Shown: positions 32,148 to 40,803 of the stretch, piece by piece
How the letters are laid out: every line of letters begins with the position of its first letter
Numbering within the stretch: position 1 is the stretch's first letter
Origin: Rufibacter tibetensis
GTDB lineage: Bacteria; Bacteroidota; Bacteroidia; Cytophagales; Hymenobacteraceae
NCBI RefSeq assembly: GCF_001310085.1
Contig: NZ_CP012643.1
Coordinates: 961,001 to 1,025,000, forward strand
Length of the DNA: 64,000 nucleotides
Reading direction: 5' to 3'
Notes under the pieces: generated by a model
What the model was told of the DNA's origin: nothing
What the model saw: only the letters and a program-made list of their open reading frames with translations
Databases searched by the model: none
Translations under genes and position numbers: made by a program

Positions 32148-34379
32148 ATGAAAAAGTCTTTATCGCTCCTGCTACTCAGCCTGTTGTGCCTGGTAGCGCA
32201 AGCCCAAACCCCGGTTGTTCCTAACAACATCTACTTTGCAGACATCCACCTGCAGATTCAGGAAAGCGCCCGCGGCGACATCCAGAAGATGGTGGACGCG
32301 CTCACCAAGCACCCGGGATATTTCCAGAAAAAAGTAGAACTCGCTGACGCTTACTTCCCTTTTGTAGAGCAGGCGTTCAAGCAGGAAGGAGTTCCCACCG
32401 ATTTTAAATACCTGGTACTGCAGGAAAGCGGGCTGGTATCTGATGCCGTGTCTACGTCTAATGCCGTAGGTTTCTGGCAATTCAAAGAGGGCTCGGCCAC
32501 TGAATTGGGAATCAAAGTAAACAGCTCAGTAGATGAGCGCAAGCACATCATTGAGTCTAGCCGTGGAGCCGCCAAATACATGCTCCGCAGCAACGCTTAT
32601 TATAAAAACTGGTTCAACACCCTCCTTTCTTACTACCAAGGCTTAAACGGCACCAAAGCCCTGACTAAGACGTCAGACATTGGGGCCAAGAAGATGGAGG
32701 TAACCAGCCAGACAAACAAATACCTGCTCACGTTCCTGGCCCACAAAGTGGCGTATGAGAATGCCATTGGTAAGAACCCCAACCCTACCATCACCTTACA
32801 GCCGGTAAAAGCAACCCCAGGTCAAACCCTTACGGAGATTGCTATGGCGGCCCAGGCCGATGCCGCTGAAGTGGAGCGCTATAACAAATGGCTGATGGCC
32901 TCTACTGTGCCTTCTGACAAAGAATACACCGTGATGGTACCTTACGTTTCTGGTGCTTCCCGCCCAGTTCTGGCGCAGGCTGCCGGACCAGTGAAAAGAT
33001 CTAATGCAACCATCAGAGTAAGCTCTGCCAGATCCAAGGATAGCGTAGGCCGTATCAAAGGTTTCTTCCAGGTAATCAAAGCGAAGCTGAACAACACCTA
33101 CGCTCCTGAGTCATTGGTTGCGCAGGAAGGTGACACCAAAGACATGCTGGCTTTGAAGGGAAACATCTCTACCAGCAAGTTCTTACGGGTAAACGACATG
33201 CAAGCCACTGACGAGGTTGTACCTGGCAAAACGTATTACCTGCAAGGCAAACGCAACAAGGCCAAAGACACTGAGTTCCACGTGGCCCAACGCGGGGAGA
33301 CCATGCATGAGATTTCTCAGAAATACGCCATCAAATTGAACAAGCTTTTCTCTAAGAACCGCATGGCAAAAGGTGAGAGCTTAGAGCCGGGCCGCGTGGT
33401 TTGGTTACAGGAAACCAGACCTAGCAGCATTCCGGTTGAAATCAGACCTCTGGAAGAAGAAGCTCCGGTAGCTACTGAAGTTCTGGCCCAGAAACCTGCT
33501 TCTACTCCGGCAACTTCTGCCGCTAAAACACCAGCTACCCCAAAACCAGGAAGCATCAGTGTAGAGGTGGAAGATCCTGCGGCAGCTCCTTACGTGAAAA
33601 AAACGCCAGCTGCTGACAATGCTACTGCTCCAGCAACATCTGGTCAATACCCGGGCAAGAACCCAGCGGTTACTTCAAAGCCAGCTCCGGTTCTTGAGCG
33701 TAAATCTCCGGAAGATGCGGTTATCTCAGACGTAAAAATTGCACCTGCGCAACCCGTGACGGCTCCTATTCCTGCCTCAGGTACTCACATCGTAGAAAAA
33801 GGCGAAACGCTGTACTCCATCTCCCGCAGATACACCATTCCGGTGGCAAATCTGCTGGCCTGGAACAACATGGACGGAAGCGCTCCCCTTCCGCTTGGCA
33901 AAGAGCTGGTGTTAACTGGTTCTGCTACGGCCGCTACCACTTCAGTTCCTGCTGCTTCATCTGCTCCTGTTTCTGCTCCTGCCACTGCGGCCCCGGTTGC
34001 TTCTTCCGCCCAACCAGTAGCTGGTGAGCACACGGTAGCACCTGGAGAGACTTTGTACGCCATCTCACGCAAGTACGGTGTATCTGTGCCAAACCTGCAG
34101 CTTTGGAATAACCTGGGTACCGGTGCCATTTCCATCGGGCAAAAACTGGTAGTAACCGCACCTGCTTCAGAAAGCGCAGTACAAGCAGAGACCACTTCTA
34201 CCGCAGCCTCAACTGAAACTGCTACCAGCACCGTCACCCACAAAGTAGCTCCCGGCGAATCTATGTATGGCATCTCCCGCAAATACGGAGTAACCATCCA
34301 GCAAATTCAAGAGTGGAACAACAAAGCAGATTACAACGTGAGTGTAGGCGAAAACCTAGTGATCAAACCAAAACAATAA
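32148..34379 (+). CDS. Lytic transglycosylase with LysM repeats (MltD-like)
   Basis: 743 residues with a cleaved signal peptide ending near AQAQ. The SLT-type lysozyme domain spans about 60-215, with catalytic Glu93 in LVLQESGL, then NAVGFWQFKEGSATELG. A weak LysM-like segment follows, then a clear LysM near residues 375-425 (HVAQRGETMHEISQKYAI). A long Ala/Pro/Thr/Ser linker leads to three C-terminal LysM domains (VEKGETLYSISRRYTI, VAPGETLYAISRKYGV, VAPGESMYGISRKYGV), each ending in W-N-N. It cuts the glycan backbone, making 1,6-anhydroMurNAc ends. The three repeats near the end differ little and look like recent duplication. The length exceeds E. coli MltD (about 450) because of the linkers. 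Confidence 0.92.
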   Translation: MKKSLSLLLLSLLCLVAQAQTPVVPNNIYFADIHLQIQESARGDIQKMVDALTKHPGYFQKKVELADAYFPFVEQAFKQEGVPTDFKYLVLQESGLVSDAVSTSNAVGFWQFKEGSATELGIKVNSSVDERKHIIESSRGAAKYMLRSNAYYKNWFNTLLSYYQGLNGTKALTKTSDIGAKKMEVTSQTNKYLLTFLAHKVAYENAIGKNPNPTITLQPVKATPGQTLTEIAMAAQADAAEVERYNKWLMASTVPSDKEYTVMVPYVSGASRPVLAQAAGPVKRSNATIRVSSARSKDSVGRIKGFFQVIKAKLNNTYAPESLVAQEGDTKDMLALKGNISTSKFLRVNDMQATDEVVPGKTYYLQGKRNKAKDTEFHVAQRGETMHEISQKYAIKLNKLFSKNRMAKGESLEPGRVVWLQETRPSSIPVEIRPLEEEAPVATEVLAQKPASTPATSAAKTPATPKPGSISVEVEDPAAAPYVKKTPAADNATAPATSGQYPGKNPAVTSKPAPVLERKSPEDAVISDVKIAPAQPVTAPIPASGTHIVEKGETLYSISRRYTIPVANLLAWNNMDGSAPLPLGKELVLTGSATAATTSVPAASSAPVSAPATAAPVASSAQPVAGEHTVAPGETLYAISRKYGVSVPNLQLWNNLGTGAISIGQKLVVTAPASESAVQAETTSTAASTETATSTVTHKVAPGESMYGISRKYGVTIQQIQEWNNKADYNVSVGENLVIKPKQ

Positions 34380-34395
34380 GCATTCTACCTCATAA

Positions 34396-34436
34396 AAAAC
34401 AGAGAAGCCGGCCCACAAGCCGGCTTCTCTGTTTTA
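34396..34436 (+). terminator. Terminator after the lytic transglycosylase gene
   Basis: Perfect stem AAAACAGAGAAGCCGG / CCGGCTTCTCTGTTTT with an 8-nt loop. Confidence 0.85.
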
Positions 34437-34464
34437 AGCCCACTTTCTGGAAAAGCGGTTAAAA
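34432..34464. repeat. 36-bp dispersed palindrome, copy E
   Basis: Arms TTTTAAGCC / GGTTAAAA around ACTTTCTGGAAAAGC. It overlaps the end of the terminator. Confidence 0.6.
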
Positions 34465-34610
34465 GGTATTTATGATATCAGTTAGTTTCCATCTATAAAG
34501 ATGCTGAGTTGATCCGCGTAGATTTGCGGGTGTAAACATCCTCCTTCGCCCTTTCAAAGGCGGAGTATCAGCTTGAGTAGTTCAGCTATCGTTTTTTAGG
34601 CTTTCGCCTC

Positions 34611-34880
34611 ACTGCAGTTGCAAACTGCAGGTCATGGTAGGTCCAAGTCACAGACTTGAACCATGCTTTCTTATTATGAACCATGCTTTCTTTTGGAAAG
34701 CAAAGTCCAAGGCTTTCCCCTTTTCCAGCCTTTCGTCTGAGCGCCTAGGACTCGACCCGGTGCCGCGTTAGCGGCAGCCCTGAGGGGCAGGCGAGAGGCC
34801 ACAGCGCGAGGGCGGAAGGCGGGGCCTCGCGGCCGTGAGCGCTTACCAGAAAAGATGAAGCAACACAGCTCATAAACCCA
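34611..34880 (-). repeat. ~300-bp dispersed intergenic element, copy R2
   Basis: Reverse orientation relative to R1 and R3. On its own strand it has GCGCTCACGGCCGCGAGGCC, a diverged and very GC-rich middle, and ends with CAAGTCTGTGACTTGG and CTGCAGTTTGCAACTGCAG. In the last hairpin an A-T pair of R1 is replaced by C-G on both sides. It lies in a 927-bp gap between the lysM gene and cyanophycinase. Confidence 0.68.
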
Positions 34881-35306
34881 CGCAAAAGGCAGCCCATTTA
34901 AAGGAACAGCAATTTTGTACAAAATAAGAAATCTGCCATTTGTAATCAGGTTGTTAAACTTAAAAGGTGTACAAAGGCAGCCTACTCCTATGTTCAGAAC
35001 CATTGCTTAAACTTAAGGTAACCACACTCCAGTTTAGCGGCTATTTTAAACAAACCGGCATCAAACCCAAACCCCTGTTTTTCCCTTACCTATTTCCTCA
35101 TTCAGAGTCGCAGCGTCTCTTCTTTCCACAAAACTCCACCGCTAAGTCCCCCTTCATTTTCATGAAATAAATTATTTATTATCAATAATTTACTATTACT
35201 TCATCCTGTAATCTCCCCTCCTTTCTTTGGCCTTGCCTACAAGCCTGAAGAGATGTTTTCGCAATGCTTTCACTTAAGTAAAGATCACCTCTTAACGCGC
35301 AAGAAC
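34881..35306. other. Long spacer upstream of the cyanophycinase-like gene
   Basis: No convincing gene; short open frames are unlike proteins. It contains a small palindrome ATTTTGTACAAAAT (34909-34922), a degenerate copy of the dispersed palindrome (35032-35066) and an A/T-rich stretch at 35160-35205. Confidence 0.5.
35032..35066. repeat. Dispersed palindrome, copy N (degenerate)
   Basis: Outer arms GTTTAGCGG / CATCAAAC around CTATTTTAAACAAACCGG. The spacing matches other copies. Confidence 0.45.
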
Positions 35307-36206
35307 ATGGCCAAAAAGCAGGAAACAGCACTCCAACACTACCCTTCTAACCGTAGGTTTATTCCGAAAGGAAAGTTGTTAGCCATTGGTGGGAAGGAAA
35401 GCAAAGACAATGAAGGCCAACCTGAGGGCAAAGACCAGAACATCAACTTTATTAGTGAGCAGATTCTTAAACGGTTTGTGGAGGAGTTAAAGGGCGACAA
35501 CCCGATGGTGGCGGTGATACCTACGGCGTCGCAGGTGCCGGAAGAGTTAGCTCAGGATTACGTTACCGTTTTCAAGAATTTAGGTATCACTAATGTGCAG
35601 GTCATGGACATCCGCAACCGGAAAGACGTGCAGGACCCGGCACATATTGAAACGGTGAATAAAGCGGCGGGCATCATGTTCACCGGTGGCGACCAATTGC
35701 GCCTCACGGCTATTTTTGGTGGTACGCCGCTCCTCTTAGCAATGAAAGAACGGTACGCTTTCACTGACATCATCATAGCAGGCACCAGTGCCGGAGCTGC
35801 TGCCATGTCTACCCCCATGATTTACGAAGGAGAATCACAGGGCGGCTACATTAAAGGGGATGTGCGGGTGACTACCGGCCTTGAGTTCCTGAAAGATGTG
35901 GCCATTGACACCCATTTTCTCACCCGCGGTCGCATTGTGCGCATCACGCAAGCCATTGCCACTAACCCAGAGTGCATTGGCATTGGTTTGGAGGAAGACA
36001 CCGCCATTTTGGTCACCGAAGGCGGCAAAGTGGAAGTAGTGGGCAGCGGTTTAATCACGGTGATAGACGGAATGGACATGACCGAGACCAACATCTTTGA
36101 TATTCAGAACGGAGAACCCTTTACCGCCAAAGGCCTGCGGGTGCACATGCTGGGTGACAAAGACGAGTATTTTATTCCTACCTACGCCCGCGTTCAGTTA
36201 AAATAA
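35307..36206 (+). CDS. cphB: Cyanophycinase-like serine peptidase (S51)
   Basis: 299 residues from the ATG at 35307 (MAKKQETALQHYPSNRRF); in-frame sequence upstream has no family match. Peptidase S51 motifs: GKLLAIGGKESKDNE, NPMVAVIPTASQVPEE, FTGGDQLRLTAIFGGTPL, and IIAGTSAGAAAMSTPM with nucleophile Ser161. DTHFLTRGRIVRITQAIA and CIGIGLEEDTAILV follow. Cyanophycinases cut cyanophycin (poly-Asp-Arg) to beta-Asp-Arg. No cyanophycin synthetase is adjacent, so the natural substrate could be another isoaspartyl peptide. The cyanophycinase identity rests on overall similarity to CphB rather than on context. It is followed by a hairpin containing the dispersed palindrome. Confidence 0.88.
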   Translation: MAKKQETALQHYPSNRRFIPKGKLLAIGGKESKDNEGQPEGKDQNINFISEQILKRFVEELKGDNPMVAVIPTASQVPEELAQDYVTVFKNLGITNVQVMDIRNRKDVQDPAHIETVNKAAGIMFTGGDQLRLTAIFGGTPLLLAMKERYAFTDIIIAGTSAGAAAMSTPMIYEGESQGGYIKGDVRVTTGLEFLKDVAIDTHFLTRGRIVRITQAIATNPECIGIGLEEDTAILVTEGGKVEVVGSGLITVIDGMDMTETNIFDIQNGEPFTAKGLRVHMLGDKDEYFIPTYARVQLK

Positions 36207-36262
36207 CAAACCCGGCGTTTAAAGCCTGCTTTTTTCAAAACAGTTCCTAAACGTCGGGTTTG
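36207..36262 (+). terminator. Nested hairpin after the cyanophycinase gene
   Basis: Outer arms CAAACCCGGCGTTTA (36207-36221) and TAAACGTCGGGTTTG (36248-36262) pair with one G-U. They enclose the dispersed palindrome copy at 36217-36252. It starts at the stop codon. Confidence 0.6.
36217..36252. repeat. 36-bp dispersed palindrome, copy F
   Basis: Arms GTTTAAAGCC / GTTCCTAAAC with centre TGCTTTTTTCAAAACA. It lies 10 bp after the stop codon, inside a larger hairpin. Confidence 0.6.
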
Positions 36263-36299
36263 CTACATGATAGCTGCTAATCTTATTTCAGAAGGTTAC

Positions 36300-37223
36300 T
36301 CACAGAATGTAAAACTTGGCAGCAGTCTGTGGTTTAGGCGAAAGGATCTTCGGTTCCTGGTACTCGCGCAGCATCTGTTTTAAATCACGGTCAATGGTTT
36401 GCGCGATGGTAGTAACCGGAGTATCTGTGGGTTTGTTTTCAAACGGGTCCTGCAAATGAATGGCCATTTTCTCTATTAACAGGAAGGAAGAAGCAATGGC
36501 TACCACCAGAGGTACCATCATCATACCAAACACATCTATCACCCCAAAAGGCAACAGGGAGATAAACAGGATAAGGGCCAGGTGGGTGTACAGGCTGTAC
36601 GTGGCCGGGAAAACAGTATTCTTGATGCGCTCACACCCACCCATAGAATTCGTGAGCCGAGTGAGGGTACGGTCCAACTCAATCTGCTGGTGTTTGTTTA
36701 TCCATCCCGCTTTGTAGGCGCGGTGCAGATCCTCCCCGTGCAACTCCAGCAAGGCAACGGGTTTGTTTGTAAATTCCTCTAAGTAGTCTAGTTGCCCCGA
36801 ATGCAGAAGGCTCTCCACTTCCTGTACAGGGTTCAGGCCCCGCAGGGACTGCCCCAGGCTATAACACCAGGCAATCTGCCGCTTCACAAACATTTCCTTA
36901 AAATATAGGGCCTCTACAGAATTATAGGGTGTGTCTACAAAATTCAGGATTTGACGGGCCAGGGTGCGGGAATCGTTGACAATGGCTCCCCAAAGGGTAC
37001 GGGCTTCCCACCAGCGGTCGTAGGCCTGGTTTGATCTGAAAGCCAAAAGCAAAGACAAAATGGTACCTAGCATGGTAGGCACCGCAATAGGAATAGAGAT
37101 TCTGGTAAAATGGATGTTGATGTACATCACCTCCACCAACAAGGCATAGAGCAAAACCAGCAATACCTCTACTTTGATTTTCCCAAAGACGTACTTTATA
37201 GGAATATTCTTCTTCAATAACAT
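36300..37223 (-). CDS. Bestrophin family protein (UPF0187)
   Basis: 307 residues. Bacterial bestrophins form pentameric anion or cation channels. The motif order fits: membrane segments near the N-terminus (VEVLLVLLYALLVEVMYINIHF, IAVPTMLGTILSLLLAFRSNQAYDRWWEARTLWGAIVNDSRTLARQILNF). A cytoplasmic helical part follows, then two more segments (LYTHLALILFISLLPFGVID, MMMVPLVVAIASSFLLIEKMAIHLQDPFEN) with the typical ending FENxPTDTPVTTIAQTIDRDL. It contains the SNQAYDRWWEAR motif. It is the nearest gene to a USP-like protein, 42 bp away, and may share a transcript with it. Ion selectivity is not predictable. Confidence 0.9.
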   Translation of the reverse strand: MLLKKNIPIKYVFGKIKVEVLLVLLYALLVEVMYINIHFTRISIPIAVPTMLGTILSLLLAFRSNQAYDRWWEARTLWGAIVNDSRTLARQILNFVDTPYNSVEALYFKEMFVKRQIAWCYSLGQSLRGLNPVQEVESLLHSGQLDYLEEFTNKPVALLELHGEDLHRAYKAGWINKHQQIELDRTLTRLTNSMGGCERIKNTVFPATYSLYTHLALILFISLLPFGVIDVFGMMMVPLVVAIASSFLLIEKMAIHLQDPFENKPTDTPVTTIAQTIDRDLKQMLREYQEPKILSPKPQTAAKFYIL

Positions 37224-37265
37224 ATATCAACAGATTAAGAAAGTAAAACAGAAAAGGAAACTAAC

Positions 37266-37727
37266 CTAGGCTTCAAGCTCCACGCCATGGCTTGCCTGCG
37301 GGACCCATGGCGTAACCGTGATAAGCGGCAGGCCACATCTATCCAAAAATGGCTTTGGGTCCTGGCTTAATCTGCCAATAGTCTGGTGCCGGTAATTTCC
37401 TGGATCAATGAGGAATGCAATCTGGTGGGCGTGCAGGAAGTTTTTAAAAGCCACCTGGGTAGTGCCGTAGAAATAGGCTTGCTCCACAGAGGCAATCTCA
37501 GGAAGTTCTTGCTGGAGCTTTCGGCAGTTTTTCCAGAAATCAGGAGAAACCAATCGTTCCTCCTCGCTTCTTCTGGAAAGCATCAGCAACTCGGTGATAG
37601 AACTGGACAACCCGAAGGCATGGAACAGGACCACTTTCAGCTGTAGTCCGGGAAAGGTTTGGGTTAACTCCCGCAGGCAATGCAGGGTATCTTCTTGAAA
37701 ATTGGAAGGGATCAATACTGGGGTCAT
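37266..37727 (-). CDS. USP-like hypothetical protein
   Basis: 153 residues. The N-terminal strand MTPVLIPSNFQEDTLHCLREL and LKVVLFHAFGLSSSITELL resemble the opening of universal-stress-protein folds. LPLITVTPWVPQ near the end resembles their last strand, but the nucleotide-binding G-x2-G-x9-G motif is missing. I cannot assign a family with confidence. It is placed 42 bp before the bestrophin gene in the same direction. Confidence 0.65.
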   Translation of the reverse strand: MTPVLIPSNFQEDTLHCLRELTQTFPGLQLKVVLFHAFGLSSSITELLMLSRRSEEERLVSPDFWKNCRKLQQELPEIASVEQAYFYGTTQVAFKNFLHAHQIAFLIDPGNYRHQTIGRLSQDPKPFLDRCGLPLITVTPWVPQASHGVELEA

Positions 37728-37919
37728 AGCGGTAATGGGTAGCTGGTTTTGACTTCTCCCAAACCTACGCTCGCTGTATTAACCTCTTTTAAGGAGGAAA
37801 TTAAAATGACATTAGAATTTCAATTCTATTTTAACCCTACACTCATTAAGCTAATTACCAGCCACTTACTTATCACCTATTTCCATATCAAAGGCAAAAA
37901 ACCTGAACAAATAGAAAAC

Positions 37920-37975
37920 GCCGCCTGCTGTTTCAGGACTGTTTTTGGAAGAACAGCTCTGAAACAGCAGGCGGC
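37920..37975 (-). terminator. Nested hairpin after the histidine kinase gene
   Basis: Perfect 16-bp arms GCCGCCTGCTGTTTCA (37920-37935) and TGAAACAGCAGGCGGC (37960-37975). The 24-nt centre is a copy of the dispersed palindrome (GGACTGTTTTTGG...GAACAGCTC). It lies 22 bp past the kinase stop. Confidence 0.7.
37931..37964. repeat. 36-bp dispersed palindrome, copy G
   Basis: TTTCAGGACTG / CAGCTCTGAAA around TTTTTGGAAGAA, enclosed by a larger perfect stem. Confidence 0.6.
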
Positions 37976-37997
37976 ATTTAGCCACAATAGATTTTAG

Positions 37998-39374
37998 TTA
38001 CCCGTGAAACATGGCATTAGGGAGGAGAATCCTGAACTCTGTCCCGGCGCCTTCACGAGTGGTGATGCCAATACTGCCCCGGTGCAGCCGGATGATGTTT
38101 AGTGACAAGGGCAATCCTACCCCGTGACCTTCAAAATCAGTGGTATTTGAGGCTCTGAAAAATGGAACGAACACGTACGGCAACTCAGCCTCTGGAATCC
38201 CGATGCCTTGGTCTTGCACTACTACGTTGAGGGTGTCTTTACCGGTCTCAATGGAAAGGCGCACCTCCTGGTTATGAGAATATTTACAGGCATTCAGGAC
38301 AATGTTGCTGAGAGCCAGCTTGAGCAAATTTTCGTTGCCCAACACCTGCAACTGAGCTTCCTCTGAGGGCAAGGTGCTGTAATCTATGGTGATCCGGTTG
38401 CCGGGGTACCGCTGATCTGCCGACTCTTTCACCAACCAAAGCAACTCATCAACCCTCACAGGTTCCCAATTCTGCTTTTTGCCGTCAAACCCGCTTTGTG
38501 CCATGCCCAGCAAACTGGTTAAAATATCCCGCAGCACGTCGGCTTCCTGTAAAATCACTTCTATAGACTGCCGCTGTTCTGCAGACAATCCTTTGGAGCC
38601 CAACACCAGTTCAGCTTCGCCTTTGATAATGGTCAGCGGTGTCCTGAGTTCATGGGAGGCGTTGCTCACAAAGTTATTTTGGGTTTCAAAGGCCGTCTCC
38701 AAGCGCGTGAGCATTTCATTAAAAGTGAGGGCCAACTCAGAAAGCTCATCTTTGTTTTCGCCGGGGTCCAGCCGCAGGTTCAGATTCTGCGCCGAAATAC
38801 CTTGTACATTCCTGATCATTTCCCTGATAGGTTTGAATGTAAGCCAGGTGAACCGCCGCCCCACCAGATACACCACCACTATTGACACCAGAAAACCTAC
38901 CAGCAGAATGCGGGTTAACCGTGTAACATCGCGCAACCAATAGGGCTCTTTGGCTGACACCGCCACCAACCAGTTCTTCCCGTGGGCTCTTTGCAACCGA
39001 CCCGCGTAAAAAGTACGGTTTGCGCGGTGCCGGCCACTCCCCTGCCGAAGCAATTCTGAGACAAAGGCTTGTGGCAAATTTTGGGTTTCTGGGCTAACCA
39101 GAGAGTTGAAAGAGGACACTTCCAACAGGTATTCTTTCTCTGAAGGCAACTTCTCCAAGTACTCTTGCCGCAGCTGCTGAATTTGCCTTGGATCCTGGCC
39201 GGTACTGTTCTGCAACCGGGTGTCTGCGGTAATGTTTACCCGGGTTTCCAGGCGCCGGTAGAAATCTTCAAAGGCGTAGTGGTTGGTAAACACATAAATG
39301 AACCCGCTGAAGAGCAGAATAATAAGCGAGGTTAGCAGGGAAAACAGCAGCGTGGCCCGGGTCTGTATGTTCAT
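37998..39374 (-). CDS. Sensor histidine kinase
   Basis: 458 residues. A membrane segment near 10-30, a periplasmic domain of about 120 residues and a second membrane segment (about 153-172) precede a HAMP domain (about 173-227). HisKA follows, with VSNASHELRTPLTII (phospho-acceptor His241), and then HATPase_c with VLNACKYSHNQEV (N box), QDQGIGIP (G1) and GHGVGLPLSLNII (G2). The sequence ends LPNAMFHG. It phosphorylates the response regulator whose gene overlaps its start by 4 bp (ATGA). The closest-looking groups are CusS/ArlS-type kinases; the signal is unknown. Confidence 0.95.
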   Translation of the reverse strand: MNIQTRATLLFSLLTSLIILLFSGFIYVFTNHYAFEDFYRRLETRVNITADTRLQNSTGQDPRQIQQLRQEYLEKLPSEKEYLLEVSSFNSLVSPETQNLPQAFVSELLRQGSGRHRANRTFYAGRLQRAHGKNWLVAVSAKEPYWLRDVTRLTRILLVGFLVSIVVVYLVGRRFTWLTFKPIREMIRNVQGISAQNLNLRLDPGENKDELSELALTFNEMLTRLETAFETQNNFVSNASHELRTPLTIIKGEAELVLGSKGLSAEQRQSIEVILQEADVLRDILTSLLGMAQSGFDGKKQNWEPVRVDELLWLVKESADQRYPGNRITIDYSTLPSEEAQLQVLGNENLLKLALSNIVLNACKYSHNQEVRLSIETGKDTLNVVVQDQGIGIPEAELPYVFVPFFRASNTTDFEGHGVGLPLSLNIIRLHRGSIGITTREGAGTEFRILLPNAMFHG

Positions 39375-40066
39375 GCGCCCTCTTCCTGTTTGAACACATA
39401 GCCCATGCCTATAATGGTGTGAATGAGCTTAGTTGGGTGGTTCTTGTCTATCTTCTTGCGCAGGTAGTTGATGTAAACGTCTACCACGTTAGTACCCAGG
39501 TTAAAATCTATGTTCCAGACATTCTCCAGAATCTCAATGCGGGAAAGCACAATATTCTGCCGCTGTATTAAAAATTCCAGCAACCGGTATTCTGTAGCCG
39601 TGAGGGTGATAGCCGCTCCGGCTCGGGTGACGGTTTTGCTTTGGGTATTGATTTCCAAGTCGGCAATAGTCAGCAAATGCTTGGAAGATGGAATGCCGTT
39701 CTGTCTGCGACGGGCAAGCGTTCTGATGCGAGCCCCTAACTCCCCAAAGTTGAAGGGCTTGACCAGGTAATCATCGGCCCCGCTGTCTAACCCCGTAACA
39801 ATATTTTCCGGCGAGTCAAGGGCGGTCAGCATGAGAATGGGCGTATCCAGCTCCTGCTGCCGTAACTTTTTACAGACCTCTACTCCGCTCATTTCGGGGA
39901 GCATGATGTCCAGAATGATGACGTCAAAGGTAAAAGACTGCGCCATTTCCAACCCGGTAGTACCGCTCATGGCCACACTTACCTGATATCCCTCCTGTTT
40001 AAGCCCCCGCTGGAGCATATCGGCTAGTTTGGCTTCGTCTTCCACCAATAAAATCTTCAGACCCAT
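39371..40066 (-). CDS. OmpR/PhoB-type response regulator
   Basis: 231 residues. The receiver domain has KILLVEDEAKLADML, DVIILDIMLPEMSG with phospho-acceptor Asp53, and DDYLVKPFNFGEL with Lys103. The winged-helix DNA-binding domain (about 135-228) has ITLTATEYRLLEFLIQRQNIVLSRIEILENVW and VDVYINYLRKKID. It regulates transcription after phosphorylation by the kinase encoded just downstream. Targets are unknown; autoregulation is likely in such operons but is not shown here. Confidence 0.95.
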   Translation of the reverse strand: MGLKILLVEDEAKLADMLQRGLKQEGYQVSVAMSGTTGLEMAQSFTFDVIILDIMLPEMSGVEVCKKLRQQELDTPILMLTALDSPENIVTGLDSGADDYLVKPFNFGELGARIRTLARRRQNGIPSSKHLLTIADLEINTQSKTVTRAGAAITLTATEYRLLEFLIQRQNIVLSRIEILENVWNIDFNLGTNVVDVYINYLRKKIDKNHPTKLIHTIIGMGYVFKQEEGA

Positions 40067-40170
40067 AAAACTTATGTGTTTAAAATTCAGTGAAAGGGAA
40101 ACAGCTCACCACAAAGGTTGTTTTAAGACGCGGTGCCGTTCCTGACCATGGAGAAGAAACTTCTTCTTTT

Positions 40171-40206
40171 CTTTTAAGGCCGTTTTCCTTAAAACGGCCT
40201 TAAAAG
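40171..40206. repeat. 36-bp dispersed palindrome, copy H (perfect)
   Basis: The best copy. Perfect 16-bp arms CTTTTAAGGCCGTTTT / AAAACGGCCTTAAAAG around CCTT. It ends 1-2 bp from the stop codon of the DUF3817 gene. Confidence 0.8.
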
Positions 40207-40207
40207 A

Positions 40208-40516
40208 CTACTTTCTGCGCTCATCATTCGCTATTTTCTTATCCAGCACAAAAGTGCCGAAGGGAATCAGAGAGGCCACAAACGCCATGACCACTTTCCC
40301 GAAGGACCAATTATACTTTAGCCATACCTGCACTAACAGGGCCACAAACAAGATAAACAGAACTCCGTGCGCCCAGCCTACATATTTCTGCACTTCCGGA
40401 ATTCCTCCCATACGTTTCAGAGGCATGGCAATGAATAACAGGATGATGTAGGAAATACCTTCCAGTATGGCAACTGTACGAAAACGGTCTAAGGGGGTAT
40501 TGAAAGAGAAATGCAT
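40208..40516 (-). CDS. DUF3817 small membrane protein
   Basis: 102 residues with three membrane segments, FRTVAILEGISYIILLFIAMPLKR, YVGWAHGVLFILFVALLVQV and KVVMAFVASLIPFGTFVLDK. The EGxSxxxLLFxAMPLKR and WAHGxLF motifs define DUF3817 (YdzA-like), usually found as small integral membrane proteins of unknown function. A TACCTTTG element at 40538-40545 (minus strand) is a candidate -7 box 22 bp before the ATG. The stop codon abuts a perfect palindrome copy. Confidence 0.88.
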   Translation of the reverse strand: MHFSFNTPLDRFRTVAILEGISYIILLFIAMPLKRMGGIPEVQKYVGWAHGVLFILFVALLVQVWLKYNWSFGKVVMAFVASLIPFGTFVLDKKIANDERRK

Positions 40517-40635
40517 AACTACTTTGGTTTAAAAGCACAAAGGTACACCACACCCTATTAACCTCCTGCATCTTCTTTTAGCTTATGAACTGTGTGTTCA
40601 ATGCTAGCTTCACTACCCTCCTTTCCTTCCTTTCT

Positions 40636-40671
40636 GTTTAGGACCTGACTTTCAGAAAACAAGCCCTAAAC
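40636..40671. repeat. 36-bp dispersed palindrome, copy I
   Basis: GTTTAGGACCTG / AAGCCCTAAAC around ACTTTCAGAAAAC. Located between divergent starts. Confidence 0.6.
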
Positions 40672-40803
40672 CCCTCCGTCAACAGCAACTTTTCGCTCCA
40701 TCTCCGGTGTTTTCTTTGTATCTTCGTAGTCCGTTCAGGCGGGTTTTGGAAGGAGTTCCCATTCCCTTCTATCTCTTACTTTTTACTCTTAATTACCGCT
40801 TCC

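Noticed and set aside
35307-36206. A cyanophycin storage system
   Set aside because: Only the peptidase-like gene is present; no synthetase (cphA) is adjacent in the window, so a system is not claimed.
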